Origin: Torymus aiolomorphi
Taxonomy: Eukaryota; Arthropoda; Insecta; Hymenoptera; Torymidae
NCBI GenBank assembly: GCA_036365515.1
Contig: CM070876.1
Span: forward strand, 102,238,310 to 102,302,309
Direction of reading: 5' to 3'
DNA length: 64,000 nucleotides
The notes under the pieces are model-generated. The model was not told the DNA's origin. It did not search any database and saw nothing but the letters and a program-made list of their open reading frames with translations. Of the stretch, positions 10,063 to 20,317 are shown piece by piece. The translations under genes and the position numbers were made by a program. How positions within the stretch are numbered: the stretch's first letter is position 1; every line of letters begins with the position of its first letter.

Positions 10063-11352
10063 CAAAATATTATGAAAAATTAATATGTGGATACCAAAAT
10101 AATGAAACGAATTCCAGCTTTAGATTGTGCAACAGAAGGCTTGAGATAAATTTTAGTACAAATATAATAATGTAATAATAATTTGTCAAAAAAACAAGAG
10201 CAAATGGATGCATAAGGGTGTTTTGTGAAAAAACTTAGTATCAGGTCCTGTTACATAAGGCTAGTTAACTTGGCAAACTTTGAGCTTCGCATTTTGTAAA
10301 GGCTAGAAGATTAGGTGATTTCAGAGAAATAGATGCGAAGGAGTAGTTTTTAGAAAACTTTGTACCACCTGCTGCTGTAGAAATGGCAGTTGACATAAGA
10401 ACCCAACTTCTCAGCGAACATTGAGTTTCGAGTTTTATAAAAGCAGGAGAATCAGGTGATACAGAGATTTGAATTGTAATTCTGAGAACTTGTACTTTTT
10501 TCTTTTATTCCTTGCGATAGCTACAAAGAAAAAATATATTATTGTTATCTTTTTTAACAACTTTAAATTCTCTGTTGAAATAATAATAAAAGTTTAATGT
10601 TCTTATCCAAACAATCTTGCTCTCAACAACTGTCCAAATCTCTACAAAGAACTTGACTGAAAGCTTAAATGTTATTGTGAAACAATTATAATAAACACTT
10701 TAAAAACTATTTTTTAAAGTATTTTCTATAATTCCTATAAAAACATTTTCTATTTCTCACAAAACTGATTTTTGCTATTAGCAGTAATTATTCTCATTTT
10801 TAAATTATTTTTTTATCTTTTTACAATATTTGTTTGTATGTATTTGCTATGAAAATGTTTTCATTTTCTTACAAAAATCATTTTTCTTATCTGAAGTATT
10901 TCTCATTAAATTGAAGTCGTACTTTCAATAACAGAATCATTTCTGTAAATTGTTCATTATTATATTTTCTCTACAAAATATCTTCAAAAATGGCCCATCA
11001 CTACATCTTTTAAAAAATCCATTAATAAATTATTTTACAAAACTTCTACAATCCTTTACAAACTTTTGCAAGAAACGAGAAATTCTTTTCCAAAACCTTT
11101 ACAATCACTTTACAAAAACATTTACAAACAATAAAAATTTTTTCGGAAACCATAAGAATTATTTGACGAAACCTATACAATATCCTAAAAAATTATTTAC
11201 TTTTTATTTTATGAAAAGGAATTCTACGAATAAATAATAAATTTTTGCGTTTAAAATTTTTACTTTAGAAGTCGAAATAACTTTCTTCCACGCGGATACT
11301 GAAAGTCAACCCCAAAAAAGTTGTGAAATCAATTAAAGTGTAGTTTTATACT
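10063..11352. other. AT-rich spacer with an imperfect duplication
   Basis: No gene seen. Two related stretches at about 10226-10340 and 10355-10475 share AAAACTTnGTAyCA, TTGAGyTTCG and ATyAGGTGATnnnAGAGA. The remainder is low-complexity AT-rich DNA. Confidence 0.6.
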
Positions 11353-12795
11353 TAACAAACATTATTTATAATGTACTTTTACTCTTAAAAAGTTGTGAAA
11401 TCACTCTAAAAATTTTTTTACAAACGTAAAAACTTATAGGCAAGAATAAGTTTGGTTACTATTCCATATATATACTAAATTCCCTACTAACAATCACCAT
11501 AAGTTTTGCAAACTAGGTACATAAAAATCTTTCCAAAAATTTTTTAAGAAAACCAATAATTTATGTAACAATACTTATTTTGAAATATCTAGAGAATCTA
11601 TGGAAAATGTTTACTTTAAAAAAAAAAGCATTAACACATTTTTCTTGAAAATATTTTGATTTATCATTTATCTATAACTAATTTAAAGTAGAAATCGGAA
11701 AACTTTCTACGAAAGTGTAAAATAAGGCAAGTATAAGTTTTTCCTGGAATCTATAAGAATTAAAAGAATCATCATTTTCATATGACTTTTACAACTTCGC
11801 TCCCTTCCTCCTGCCCTCTCACTCACTCTCTTCTCTCCCTCTCCCTCAACATGTGTCAAACTCTGTACCAAGAACTTTAATAAGAGCATAAATATTTTTT
11901 TAAAGCAATTAGTAAAACAAGTAGTATTGTTAACCTAAAAAAAATACATGTTTGATATTATTTCAAAAAATTTTACTATTGTAATCATTTTATCGAGCTC
12001 CTAAAAAAACATTCAAATTTAAAACTTTTGTGAATAACTATAATACCATTTAATAATGTTATTAATAATATACTATAACAAATCTCATAACGTTTTCACA
12101 CTATGCAATTATAATTTTCTCTTATAAAGTTGTGAAATCTATCTAAAAAAACTTTTTACAAAAGTTGAAACTAAGACAAGAATTAGTCTCTCCCTCACTC
12201 TTTATCTCCCTCTCGCCCTCTCATTCTTTGCCCTCTCTCTTTCTCTCTCCCCCTCTCTCTCAATCTCCGTCAAACTCAGAGTTTGGCACATGATGAGGGA
12301 GAGGGAGAGAAGAGAGTGAGTGAGAGGGCGGGAGGAAGGCAGTGAAGTTGTAAAAGTCATATGAAAATGATGATTCTTTTACTTCTTATAGATTCCAGGA
12401 AAAACTTATACTTGACTCATTTTACACTTTCGGAGAAAGTTTTCCGATTTCTACTTTAAATTAGTTTTAAATAAATAATAAATCACATATATATTCAAGA
12501 AAAAGATTTTAATGCTTTCTTTTTAAAGGAAACATTTTCTATAGATTCTGTAGATATTTCAAAATAAGTATTGTTAAATATATTATTGGTTTTCTTCTAA
12601 AATTTTTGAAAAAATTTTTATGTACCTAGTTTGCAAAACTTAAGGTGATTGTTAGTAAGGAATTAAGTATATACATGATATAGTAACCAAACTTATTCTT
12701 GCCTATAAGTTTTTACTTTTCTAAAAAAATTTTTTAGAGAGATTCCACAACTTTTTAATTAAGAGTTAAAGTACATTATAAATAACATTTACCGA
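11353..12795. repeat. Long inverted repeat, about 510 bp arms around a 411 bp spacer
   Basis: The left arm (11353-11865) and right arm (12277-12795) are reverse complements over most of their length: for example ATTATTTATAATGTACTTT pairs with AAGTACATTATAAATAA, and CATGTGTCAAACTCTG with CAGAGTTTGGCACATG. The spacer contains a second, direct copy of the left-arm phrase GTTGTGAAATC near 12128 and a CT-rich tract. It resembles a foldback element or a long hairpin; no transposase is encoded. Confidence 0.85.
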
Positions 12796-13307
12796 AGAAT
12801 TACTCTGCTGCACCAAGTCGAAGATATAGTAAATTTGGCTGAAAGCCTCTAAAATATAGTATGATTTTGTCTGTTAATATTTATAGTAAGTACAAGCTAT
12901 TTTTGAGGTTCCTTATATTTGAAAAATGTGTCAACCTTTACTTATAATTTCCAAATTAGAAAAAAAGAAATTTTTATTCGGATTTACTAAGTTTAAATAG
13001 TAGAAGGAATTGATTTATTCTTGTTAGATTTTACCCTATATTATGTCTAATTTAACTTCCTATTATTCCTACTGTTAGCAGATGTATTTACTATAAAATT
13101 ATATTTGAGAATATTAATTTTTACATAAAATATAGGTATTCCAAACAAATTATTCTTTATTATAATTTATAATCATTATTATTACGGATTTTTTCAGTGC
13201 AGTCATTATCGTTCGCCTATTGTCTATCAGAGGTCCCTCAGCTGTTAGGGGCATTTAAAATACAACATTCTATTAGCAGTAGCTGGTCCGCTCTGGCGTA
13301 TAGGTAA
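12796..13307. other. AT-rich spacer, no gene seen
   Basis: No open frame or recognised repeat. Short stops occur in all frames. Confidence 0.6.
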
Positions 13308-13845
13308 CCCTACTGACAAATCTCACGTGAAATCTCACGCCAAAATCTCATGTGAAATTCTTGACCGCGAGCTGCTAGAATTCCTTCAATGATAAAAAGA
13401 TCATTTTCTGGGAATTAGGAGTCGCCTATTAGGTTACCCCCCCCCCCCAGATAAGTTCAAAAATCTATGTTTTGAAGCGATTTAGCCATTTTTTACATTT
13501 ATAGAAATTTTACACATGAGCTCTTACGTGAGATCTCACGTGAGATTTCACGTGAAAAATTTGAAAAATGAGATTCCACGTGTGATCTTACGTAAGATCT
13601 CATGTGTAAAATTTCTATAAATGTAAAAAATAGCTAAAACACTTCAAAACATAGATTTTTGAACTTATCTGGGGGGGGGGGGGGCCTAATAGGCGACTCC
13701 TAATTCCCAGAAACTGATTTTTTATCATTGAAGGAATTCTAGCAGCTCGCGGTCAAGAATTCGAGATGAGATTTTGGCGTCAGATCTCACGTGAGATCTC
13801 ATGTGAGTTCTCACCTGAGATCTCACATGAGGTTTTTCAGTAGGG
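13308..13845. mobile_element. Palindromic MITE or foldback rich in CACGTG
   Basis: It begins CCCTACTGA and ends TCAGTAGGG. The whole 538 bp is a near-perfect palindrome: a C-run at 13437-13450 pairs with a G-run at 13670-13684, and TTCTGGGAATTAGGAGTCGC pairs with its complement. Units of TCTCACGTGAGA recur at both ends and around the centre at 13530-13610. No clear target duplication was found. Confidence 0.85.
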
Positions 13846-14074
13846 AAGTATATTTCTTTACGCACACTCTCTTCTGCTTGACTCCGTTTGCGTCAGGGAT
13901 CATCCTCCGATTCGAAGTGAAATTTTTATATTTATAATTAATATGTATAGATTTATTATATGATTTATCTTATTTTAATATATTTCTTTGTTTATGTATT
14001 TATTTAGAAGATGATTTATTAAAGATATAGGCGCTTTTTTAAATATACAAGGGTAGTTTAATGTTTTCTATATC

Positions 14075-14081
<7 letters not shown>

Positions 14082-14117
<36 letters not shown>
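14082..14117. repeat. (TA)n microsatellite
   Basis: About 18 uninterrupted TA units. Confidence 0.95.
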
Positions 14118-14120
<3 letters not shown>

Positions 14121-14470
14121 TGTAATGGCAGGCGCGTCTGTGTGTGTGTATGTGCGCGAACACGGAGCTCGGATCGAGCCGATCTCCGACGCACGGTATA
14201 CACACAGGTAGTTGATCGAAAACATAAACATACCGCAGCCTTGGAGAAGGCAAGGCCGACAATTGCGGCATGAGGATTCGCAAATAGAGTCGGGCTTGTC
14301 CTCGTATTTCTCCGGGGGCTTGCGTGTGTGTGTGTGTAGTTGCTCGCACGTGTAGCTGGACGAAAAGTACCGAGCGCAACTACGACACACAATGAGCTCC
14401 GAAATGAAATTCGCGACAACCTTGCGCGAGAGAGAAGGAGAGCGAGAGACAGAGCTCGGCGGACAGAGAG
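14118..14470. other. GC-rich segment of unknown origin
   Basis: Sharply richer in GC than the DNA to its left, with GT runs and, at its right edge, GA-rich DNA (GCGAGAGAGAAGGAGAGCGA). It resembles in composition the GA/CpG-rich block that resumes at 19915, as if a single block had been split by the non-LTR element between them. The several short reading frames on both strands look accidental. Confidence 0.45.
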
Positions 14471-14836
14471 AGATAGATAGATAGATAGAACAACCTTTAT
14501 TCGGCCACAAGGGCTAAAAAATAAAATTACAATTATTTACAAATTGTTAATATACAGCTATAAGCTTCAAGTATAAAAATACATAGATCACAATTCAATT
14601 TTTGGTCAAGGTAAAAATATTTATCACAGATAAAATGACTATTTTATCAGGCCATTAGGCCACGTCGCATTACTTACTATAGTAAGCTATTGAATTAATT
14701 TATCCCCCGCGAAGGATACTATCACAGTGTTAAGGCTCGATGAGCCAAGTCATATTGAGAAAAATCACAGCAAATAATCTTATAACTAACTATACAGTTT
14801 GGTTACGAGATGTCACTTTCCCCCACTAACAGGGAG

Positions 14837-16441
14837 CTAGGTGTCGAGACCAAGAAGGTAACGGCGCACCGCCCCTTTAAAAGATGTTAACGATGGAGAA
14901 TTTCGGAGGCCGGAGGGGAGGGAGTTCCAGAGACGGGCTCCATGGACTTGAAATGCTCTGGCACCCGTCTCAGTACTCACATTGGGAATATTGAGTTCAG
15001 GCGGGACGCCTCTACTGGAAGGCCTCGGCACATGGGCTTTAAAGAACTGTACTAAATATTCCGGCTCACGTAGTCTAGTGATTTTGAAAAGCAAAAGGGC
15101 TTCAAAATAGAGCCGCCTCGAGTCCATACGTAGCCAGCCGAGACGCTTCCTGTAGGGAGTGATGTGTTCGTCCCGCCTAACCCCAAAGATGTATCTCACA
15201 CCTGAATTACTAAGTCGTTGTAGACGTAGCTTCTGTTCGTCCGAAGCGTCGAGGTATACCACAGCACAATAATCCAGATACGGTTGGACTAAGGACTCGA
15301 CTAGCCTCTTCCGTAAAGTCTCGGTGGTACAATCCCTAATAAACCGCAAGCTGTAGAGGGATTTATTGACTTTCTTAGTAATGGAGTCAACTTGCGGCTT
15401 CCAAGTGAGTTTACTGTCAAGTGTAACACCGAGACTCACGACCGAGTCACTAAATGGGACAATCGCTCCATCCTGTATCTCAATTCCAGGCAAGTTCCAT
15501 GAATTTATATCATTCACGTTCTTTCTTGTACCAAAAAATATTGCCTTCGTTTTGCCTGGGTTGAGACGCAAGCCAGAGCTCCCCGCCCACCCAGCAACAA
15601 GCCGTGCCGTTTCCGCCAATCGAGCCATGCCCTCGCCGAATTTATCTTTGGTCGTATGTAGATAGATCTGGAGGTCATCCGCGTAGAAAAGGTGACTTAC
15701 CGCGCGACCGTCAAGTAAGTCCTGTAAGTCATTTACATACAAGCTAAACAACAGTGGTCCCAGGACTGAACCCTGTGGGACGCCCAGATTAGTGTCCAAC
15801 CAATCCGAATTTCCATTTTTATTAGAAATCACCATCTGGGTCCGGCCTTGTAAATATGATTTTACCCACAGGAGAGCCATCCTAGAGAACCCCAGTCGTC
15901 TAAGCCTGCATATAAGTTTCATAGGTGAGATGGTGTCGAACGCTTTGCTAAAATCAAAAAGGAGCAAAAGCGTCACCTTCTTTCTGTCCATGGCCATGCG
16001 TGCGTCTTCAGTCAGCTTTAATAACGCAGTCTGTGTGCTGTGGTGTTTTCTGAAACCGGTCTGGAGGGGATCTAAAATTTTGTTTTTCTCTAAATACTCC
16101 GTGATTTGTCCGTGGGCAATCTTTTCGAGCACCTTGGAAAGGAAGCAGAGAAGTGCTATCGGACGAAAGTCCGCAGCACTCTCTGGAGTCGAGGACTTTT
16201 TCAAAGCTAAGATCTGTGCCTGTTTCCAGGTACTCGGAAAGACGCCCTGAGCAAAGGAGGTATTGAATATTTTAACAACATACTCGCCAATAATCGGTAG
16301 AGCTTTCACTATCACGTTTTGCGGAATCCCATCAGCACCTTTCGCTTGAGAGGAAAAGTGGGATATAGCAAGGACAACGTCGCTGAGGTTAATGGGACTG
16401 AAAGAGAATCCCTCATCATCAGCTGATAAAATCGTATTCAT
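14837..16441 (-). CDS. Non-LTR reverse transcriptase domain
   Basis: 534 residues. Motif A FDFSKAFD lies at residues 162-169, motif B GVPQGSVLGPLLF near 220-232 and motif C YADD at 253-256, so the catalytic Asp residues are all intact. The C-terminal end HGARLWNSLPSGLRNSPSLT followed by SFKGAVRRYL is the usual end of CR1/Jockey-type ORF2. The Met at 16441 is internal: the frame is open upstream and links to the endonuclease through a single frameshift near 16520 in an A-rich stretch. This is one of the best-preserved genes in the window. Confidence 0.93.
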   Translation of the reverse strand: MNTILSADDEGFSFSPINLSDVVLAISHFSSQAKGADGIPQNVIVKALPIIGEYVVKIFNTSFAQGVFPSTWKQAQILALKKSSTPESAADFRPIALLCFLSKVLEKIAHGQITEYLEKNKILDPLQTGFRKHHSTQTALLKLTEDARMAMDRKKVTLLLLFDFSKAFDTISPMKLICRLRRLGFSRMALLWVKSYLQGRTQMVISNKNGNSDWLDTNLGVPQGSVLGPLLFSLYVNDLQDLLDGRAVSHLFYADDLQIYLHTTKDKFGEGMARLAETARLVAGWAGSSGLRLNPGKTKAIFFGTRKNVNDINSWNLPGIEIQDGAIVPFSDSVVSLGVTLDSKLTWKPQVDSITKKVNKSLYSLRFIRDCTTETLRKRLVESLVQPYLDYCAVVYLDASDEQKLRLQRLSNSGVRYIFGVRRDEHITPYRKRLGWLRMDSRRLYFEALLLFKITRLREPEYLVQFFKAHVPRPSSRGVPPELNIPNVSTETGARAFQVHGARLWNSLPSGLRNSPSLTSFKGAVRRYLLGLDT

Positions 16442-16494
16442 TGCTTCCTCGAGATTTTCGTGAGGAGAGGCTGAGATTCCCGCAAAGTGATTGT

Positions 16495-17649
16495 TCAGCT
16501 CATCCGGAGAAAATCCAAATAACTCATCTTCTTTTTCTTAGGTATGAGGCCAAAATTACGCATTTCCTTCCAAATGTTTTTATTATCATCAAGAGCTTCC
16601 GAAAGATGTTTAATAAGGAAGGCACTTCGCTCTTGAGATGATCGCGCATCTACCTCGTTATTGAGCCGAAGAAACTCATCACGCAAATCCGCTCGACCAG
16701 TGCGTTTGTAGCGCCTGTGCGTAGCATCACGTTTGTCAATGAGTTGCCTCAGCTCCGGTCCAAACCAAGGAGCATGTTTCTTATTAGGGCAAACCACCTT
16801 TTGTGGCGCTAAATTATTAATAGCTACATTTAGATTCTCATTAAGACTGTTCAGCGCTCCCTCCAAATCGGTTTCAATAGAATTCATGGCCGCCCAATCA
16901 CTTCGAGAGAGTACATCTAGAAGGGATGGTGTGTCAATACCTTTGAAATCTCGATACGTGAAAGACTCTCTAGGGAGAGTAGGAGTAAAAACATCTATAG
17001 TGACATCTATGATGCAATGTTTACCAAGATTGGGCAACCATTCATTCTTAAAGTCCCGTATTGTATCGTTTTCGTCTGTCAACATCACGTCGATCCAGGT
17101 GTGAGAGGATGGGGTGTGATGAGTCGGGCCATGGCGGACTAACTGCAAGGTTAGCTCCTCCGTTAAACGCTTAATAGTGTTAGCGTCATCGGTCTCAGAT
17201 AACAGGTCCGCATTCAGATCTCCCATGATGACTTTGTGACTAAAGTCTCTGCAGAGATCGCGTAAGATGTTAAATAAATCGGTGTCCTTCTGCATGGGAA
17301 TCTTAGGGGGTCTGTATATGACACCTATCAGAATCGGAGGAGAGTCACCCTGCTGTACACTACAGAATAAATACTCCGGGATCCCTGGTTTACCCGGGCC
17401 CTGAGTATTAGAAACAGCCAATGTATTTACTTTAAGTGTATTGCGCACATACAGGGCGACACCCCCTCCATTCACATTACGATCCTGACGAAGTAATTTA
17501 AATCCCCGAATCTGAATGAGGCTATCATCCACGACCGAGCCCAGCCATGTCTCCGCAATCCCAAAGATGTCATAATCTGAGTTGGTAGATAAATGAGAAC
17601 GGAGCCCCTCAATATGAGCCCTAATTGAGTTCACATTGAGGAACCCCAC
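16495..17649 (-). CDS. Apurinic-like endonuclease domain of the non-LTR element
   Basis: Starts GFLNVNSIRAHIEGLRSHL, then IAETWLG with the catalytic Glu near residue 33, IYRPPKIP, MGDLNADLL and HTWIDVMLTDEND, the normal order of the endonuclease/exonuclease/phosphatase fold. The late SDH-type motif reads GKHCIID, so the expected Asp is Lys, which may disable nicking. The tail links by a frameshift to reverse transcriptase. It cuts target DNA to start target-primed reverse transcription in related elements. Confidence 0.9.
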   Translation of the reverse strand: MGFLNVNSIRAHIEGLRSHLSTNSDYDIFGIAETWLGSVVDDSLIQIRGFKLLRQDRNVNGGGVALYVRNTLKVNTLAVSNTQGPGKPGIPEYLFCSVQQGDSPPILIGVIYRPPKIPMQKDTDLFNILRDLCRDFSHKVIMGDLNADLLSETDDANTIKRLTEELTLQLVRHGPTHHTPSSHTWIDVMLTDENDTIRDFKNEWLPNLGKHCIIDVTIDVFTPTLPRESFTYRDFKGIDTPSLLDVLSRSDWAAMNSIETDLEGALNSLNENLNVAINNLAPQKVVCPNKKHAPWFGPELRQLIDKRDATHRRYKRTGRADLRDEFLRLNNEVDARSSQERSAFLIKHLSEALDDNKNIWKEMRNFGLIPKKKKMSYLDFLRMS

Positions 17650-17720
17650 CCTAAGGGATCTCCCCCCCTTCTCTGCATCTCCGAGCCCAACTGGTCAAGA
17701 TGGCGCTACCGAATTGCTTG

Positions 17721-18401
17721 TCAGTTCCGGCTCCGTACGGTCACGTGGTGTACCGTCTTCGTTCTTGTCAGTATTTGACCCGTTTGTATTTGGCCGTTTA
17801 GTTCCGTTGGCGGTCTGACACGCCGTTTGTATGGCTTGCAAATCGGCAGCCGATGCAAATACATGCGCGCGCTCCTTACCCTCCGCCTGGCCAGAAATCT
17901 GCCACCCGCATGCCAGACGTACCTAAAGCCCAGCCCCTGTGCTATGGACTTCAGGTTTTTGAACAACTGAAATTTATCGTGGGGCAGTGATTCATTCACA
18001 TAAATTTTCCGTCCCGGCATGCAAGAGTCAGACGCCCGACCAAGGAGGTGAGGGTTAATGTCGTTGGTGTTAAAATAGTTGTTTTTGAGCGCACGCTTGG
18101 CACGCATCACATCCCCAACCAGTCCCTCTTGGGAAAGCAGAACAACAAGGGACGGCGACGGTCTCCTCCCGGAGCCCGACCCCAAGCTCACCTCCGTATT
18201 ACATTCACCGCCCCGGGGCGGTCCGCGGGGCGTAAGGAGGCGAACTCCAGCGATATTATCCCGCGTGAAAGACGGAAGTAGGGTATTGAGGACCGCGAAG
18301 GCAATATCATTTAATGACTCCGAGGAGGCTGTAACATCATCTTTTAAAATACCGTGAATGATTACCTCCCGGCCCCCAACACCCCCGCCACCGAAGTCCA
18401 C
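17721..18401 (-). CDS. ORF1 C-terminal nucleic-acid-binding domain
   Basis: Reads REVIIHGILKDD at the start, later KIYVNESLPHDKFQLFKNLK and GLGFRYVWHAGGRFLARR. This resembles the C-terminal domain shared by insect non-LTR ORF1 proteins and baculovirus FP-like proteins, thought to bind RNA. It overlaps ORF1 by 40 bp in another frame; the frameshift probably lies in the GGGGGTGGGG run near 18460. The Met start is therefore not the natural start. Confidence 0.8.
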   Translation of the reverse strand: MDFGGGGVGGREVIIHGILKDDVTASSESLNDIAFAVLNTLLPSFTRDNIAGVRLLTPRGPPRGGECNTEVSLGSGSGRRPSPSLVVLLSQEGLVGDVMRAKRALKNNYFNTNDINPHLLGRASDSCMPGRKIYVNESLPHDKFQLFKNLKSIAQGLGFRYVWHAGGRFLARRRVRSARMYLHRLPICKPYKRRVRPPTELNGQIQTGQILTRTKTVHHVTVRSRN

Positions 18402-19639
18402 CCCCCCGCCCCTCGATCCGACCGAGGATGGGAATTTCTTAATGATGATACTGAACGGGGGTGGGGAAAAGTGACATCATTTGCGCGTACAATAGGTACT
18501 TCGGTACACTTATCAATTTCATTTACATTTAAAATAATTTTGTCACCATTACAAGTTGCATTTTGCTCCCGGCAAGCACAGTGGAGATCCTCAATTCCAG
18601 CAGTGACTTTATTTAAGTCGCCCTTGAGGCCATCGGCACACTCGAGCACCATCTTCATGCTAGTATTCAGTTCTCCTAGCATACCTGAATGGTTGGCCAT
18701 AGCCCCCTCAAGAGTGGAGATCCTGGCATTTAGATTTTCATAACCAGCAGTAGCGCCCCCTGTAGAAGACTCAGGGGAAACGCCCCGTGATTCAGGATCT
18801 CCCTTAATGAGGTGCTTAATGTCGTCTAGTTGGCGCTCGAGTGCCCCGAAGTGCTGGAAGAATAGCTCCATCGTACTTACCGGCAGCAAAACATGGGTGA
18901 CCCCCGCAAAAATGGAGCAGTCCAATACCATACTGGAGGAGTAGAAAGTAGATTGTCTACGGGAAGAACTCAACTCCTCAGCTTTTGTCTCCTCTCTCGC
19001 ACTGGAGGCACTTGTCGAAGGCAGCGAGTCCGCCGAGCAATTTGGCGCTTGCAGCTCGGCAACCTGTCTAGCATTAGAGACAGGCGCCTGCAGCTCGGCA
19101 ACCTGCCCGGTGCCCGTGCCAGCGTTGGGCGACGCCTGCTGCCCCGCAACCCGCTCGGCGACGCCGGCAGCTCGAGCTTGAGTGTTGGGTGCAGCGCGCC
19201 TAGCCTTCTCCGGCGCTCTGGCCCGCGGTTGGAGAGGGGGCGACTCGCGCGGAGGGAGAGGCGAGGGCAGGAGCGCGTCACGCGATGATGTGCGGATATT
19301 CGGCTTGTTCGCGCGTACCTGCACGGTGTTGGTGGGGGCAGGCTTCGTCGCCAGCGTACGCTGCGGCGTCGACTGTGGGCTCGCGGCAGGCTTACTTGGA
19401 GTCGGCTGTTTTGAAGATCGTAGAGACAGATTTGCAGCACCTGGAGGCCTCTTCTTTTTCATGCACTGTGCACAAATTGCAGCACGTTGTTTAGTTGCTG
19501 TGCATTGAATGTGGCATGGCTGCTGGCAGCTCGGGCAGATGTTTTTCGGCCGCGTATAAGCAGCGCTGCAGACGACGCAGCAGACGGCAGATGGCATGTC
19601 ACGATGGTGTGTAGGCTCGTCTGCTGTAACTGCTGCCAA
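18362..19639 (-). CDS. ORF1 N-terminal part with PHD-like zinc finger
   Basis: 425 residues. A Cys/His cluster CCVVCSAAYTRPKNICPSC followed by HIQC and CAQC near residues 18-60 is a PHD-like finger, as in CR1-group ORF1. A long Pro/Ala/Ser/Arg-rich linker follows, and the region around residues 260-360 (FGALERQLDDIKHLIKG) is likely a coiled coil used for trimerisation. The last 35 residues are probably out of frame. The ATG at 19637-19639 follows an untranslated leader of about 275 bp. Confidence 0.82.
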   Translation of the reverse strand: MAAVTADEPTHHRDMPSAVCCVVCSAAYTRPKNICPSCQQPCHIQCTATKQRAAICAQCMKKKRPPGAANLSLRSSKQPTPSKPAASPQSTPQRTLATKPAPTNTVQVRANKPNIRTSSRDALLPSPLPPRESPPLQPRARAPEKARRAAPNTQARAAGVAERVAGQQASPNAGTGTGQVAELQAPVSNARQVAELQAPNCSADSLPSTSASSAREETKAEELSSSRRQSTFYSSSMVLDCSIFAGVTHVLLPVSTMELFFQHFGALERQLDDIKHLIKGDPESRGVSPESSTGGATAGYENLNARISTLEGAMANHSGMLGELNTSMKMVLECADGLKGDLNKVTAGIEDLHCACREQNATCNGDKIILNVNEIDKCTEVPIVRANDVTFPHPRSVSSLRNSHPRSDRGAGGWTSVAGVLGAGR

Positions 19640-19911
19640 CCTCAGGGCTGCAAATCTGGATTCCGCCGACTGCTCCGCCGATGAAAACCCGCCGAAATCG
19701 TCCCTAACCTCTCAGGAACAGGACTTTAAAAAACAGTCTCCCTGGCTCCAAATAAGAGGAGCCGTGCAGAATTGCTCCGATAACATGGAGCCTGCGGGAG
19801 GCCTCACTCTCTGCAACAGTTACACTCGCACAGAATAGGTGAGAAACTCAACAAAAATACACAGAGGTGAGGAGCGACATGAAAGGCGTTGCGCCGCTTA
19901 CCTGAGAAACC

Positions 19912-19913
<2 letters not shown>
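19640..19913 (-). other. 5' untranslated leader of the non-LTR element
   Basis: Lies between the ORF1 start and the GA tract. On the minus strand CTCAGGTAAGC near 19898-19908 matches a splice donor, which may be chance. No open frame of note. Confidence 0.5.
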
Positions 19914-19978
<65 letters not shown>

Positions 19979-20200
19979 AAGTGAAGTGCATGAGGATCGC
20001 GGAGTAAGTGCAGTGTAGTGCACGAGACTGAGAGAGTGAGACGCAGCACGGCTCCGAGAACCTTGTTCGCCGGTGGTTGAGGGAGAGGGAGAGACAGCCA
20101 CACTCAACCGAGGCAGCGAAAGAGCGAGATAAAGCAGCGCGGCCGAGCTCACTCACGGGAGCGAGTGAGAGAGAGCATCGCGGCCGATACTCGCAGGAGC

Positions 20201-20258
<58 letters not shown>

Positions 20259-20286
20259 AAAGGCGAGGCCCGTAGCAGCGAAGAAG

Positions 20287-20314
<28 letters not shown>
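19914..20314 (+). repeat. Three (GA)n tracts with GA-rich linkers
   Basis: Perfect GA runs at 19914-19975, 20201-20253 and 20287-20314, separated by GA-rich and GC-rich sequence. The Ser-Leu or Arg-Glu proteins read across them are artefacts. GA runs can bind GAGA-type factors in insects and may mark a promoter. Confidence 0.9.

Positions 20315-20317
<3 letters not shown>

Larger units (their letters stand above)
14471..19914 (-). mobile_element. Non-LTR retrotransposon, near full length, minus strand
   Basis: Gene order on the minus strand is ORF1 with a PHD-like zinc finger, an ORF1-type nucleic-acid-binding domain, endonuclease, reverse transcriptase, then a 3' untranslated region with AATAAA and a tail of CTAT repeats (14471-14490). 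Domain content and the AETWL-type endonuclease fit the CR1/Jockey group. The tail is followed by GACAGAGAGAGA and the likely 5' end at about 19914 also meets a GA tract, so insertion into GA-rich target DNA is likely. The exact 5' end is inferred. Confidence 0.85.

Noticed and set aside
10950..11237. 95-residue Phe/Asn/Lys-rich ORF
   Set aside because: Chance frame in AT-rich repetitive DNA; no motif, no coding-like codon use.
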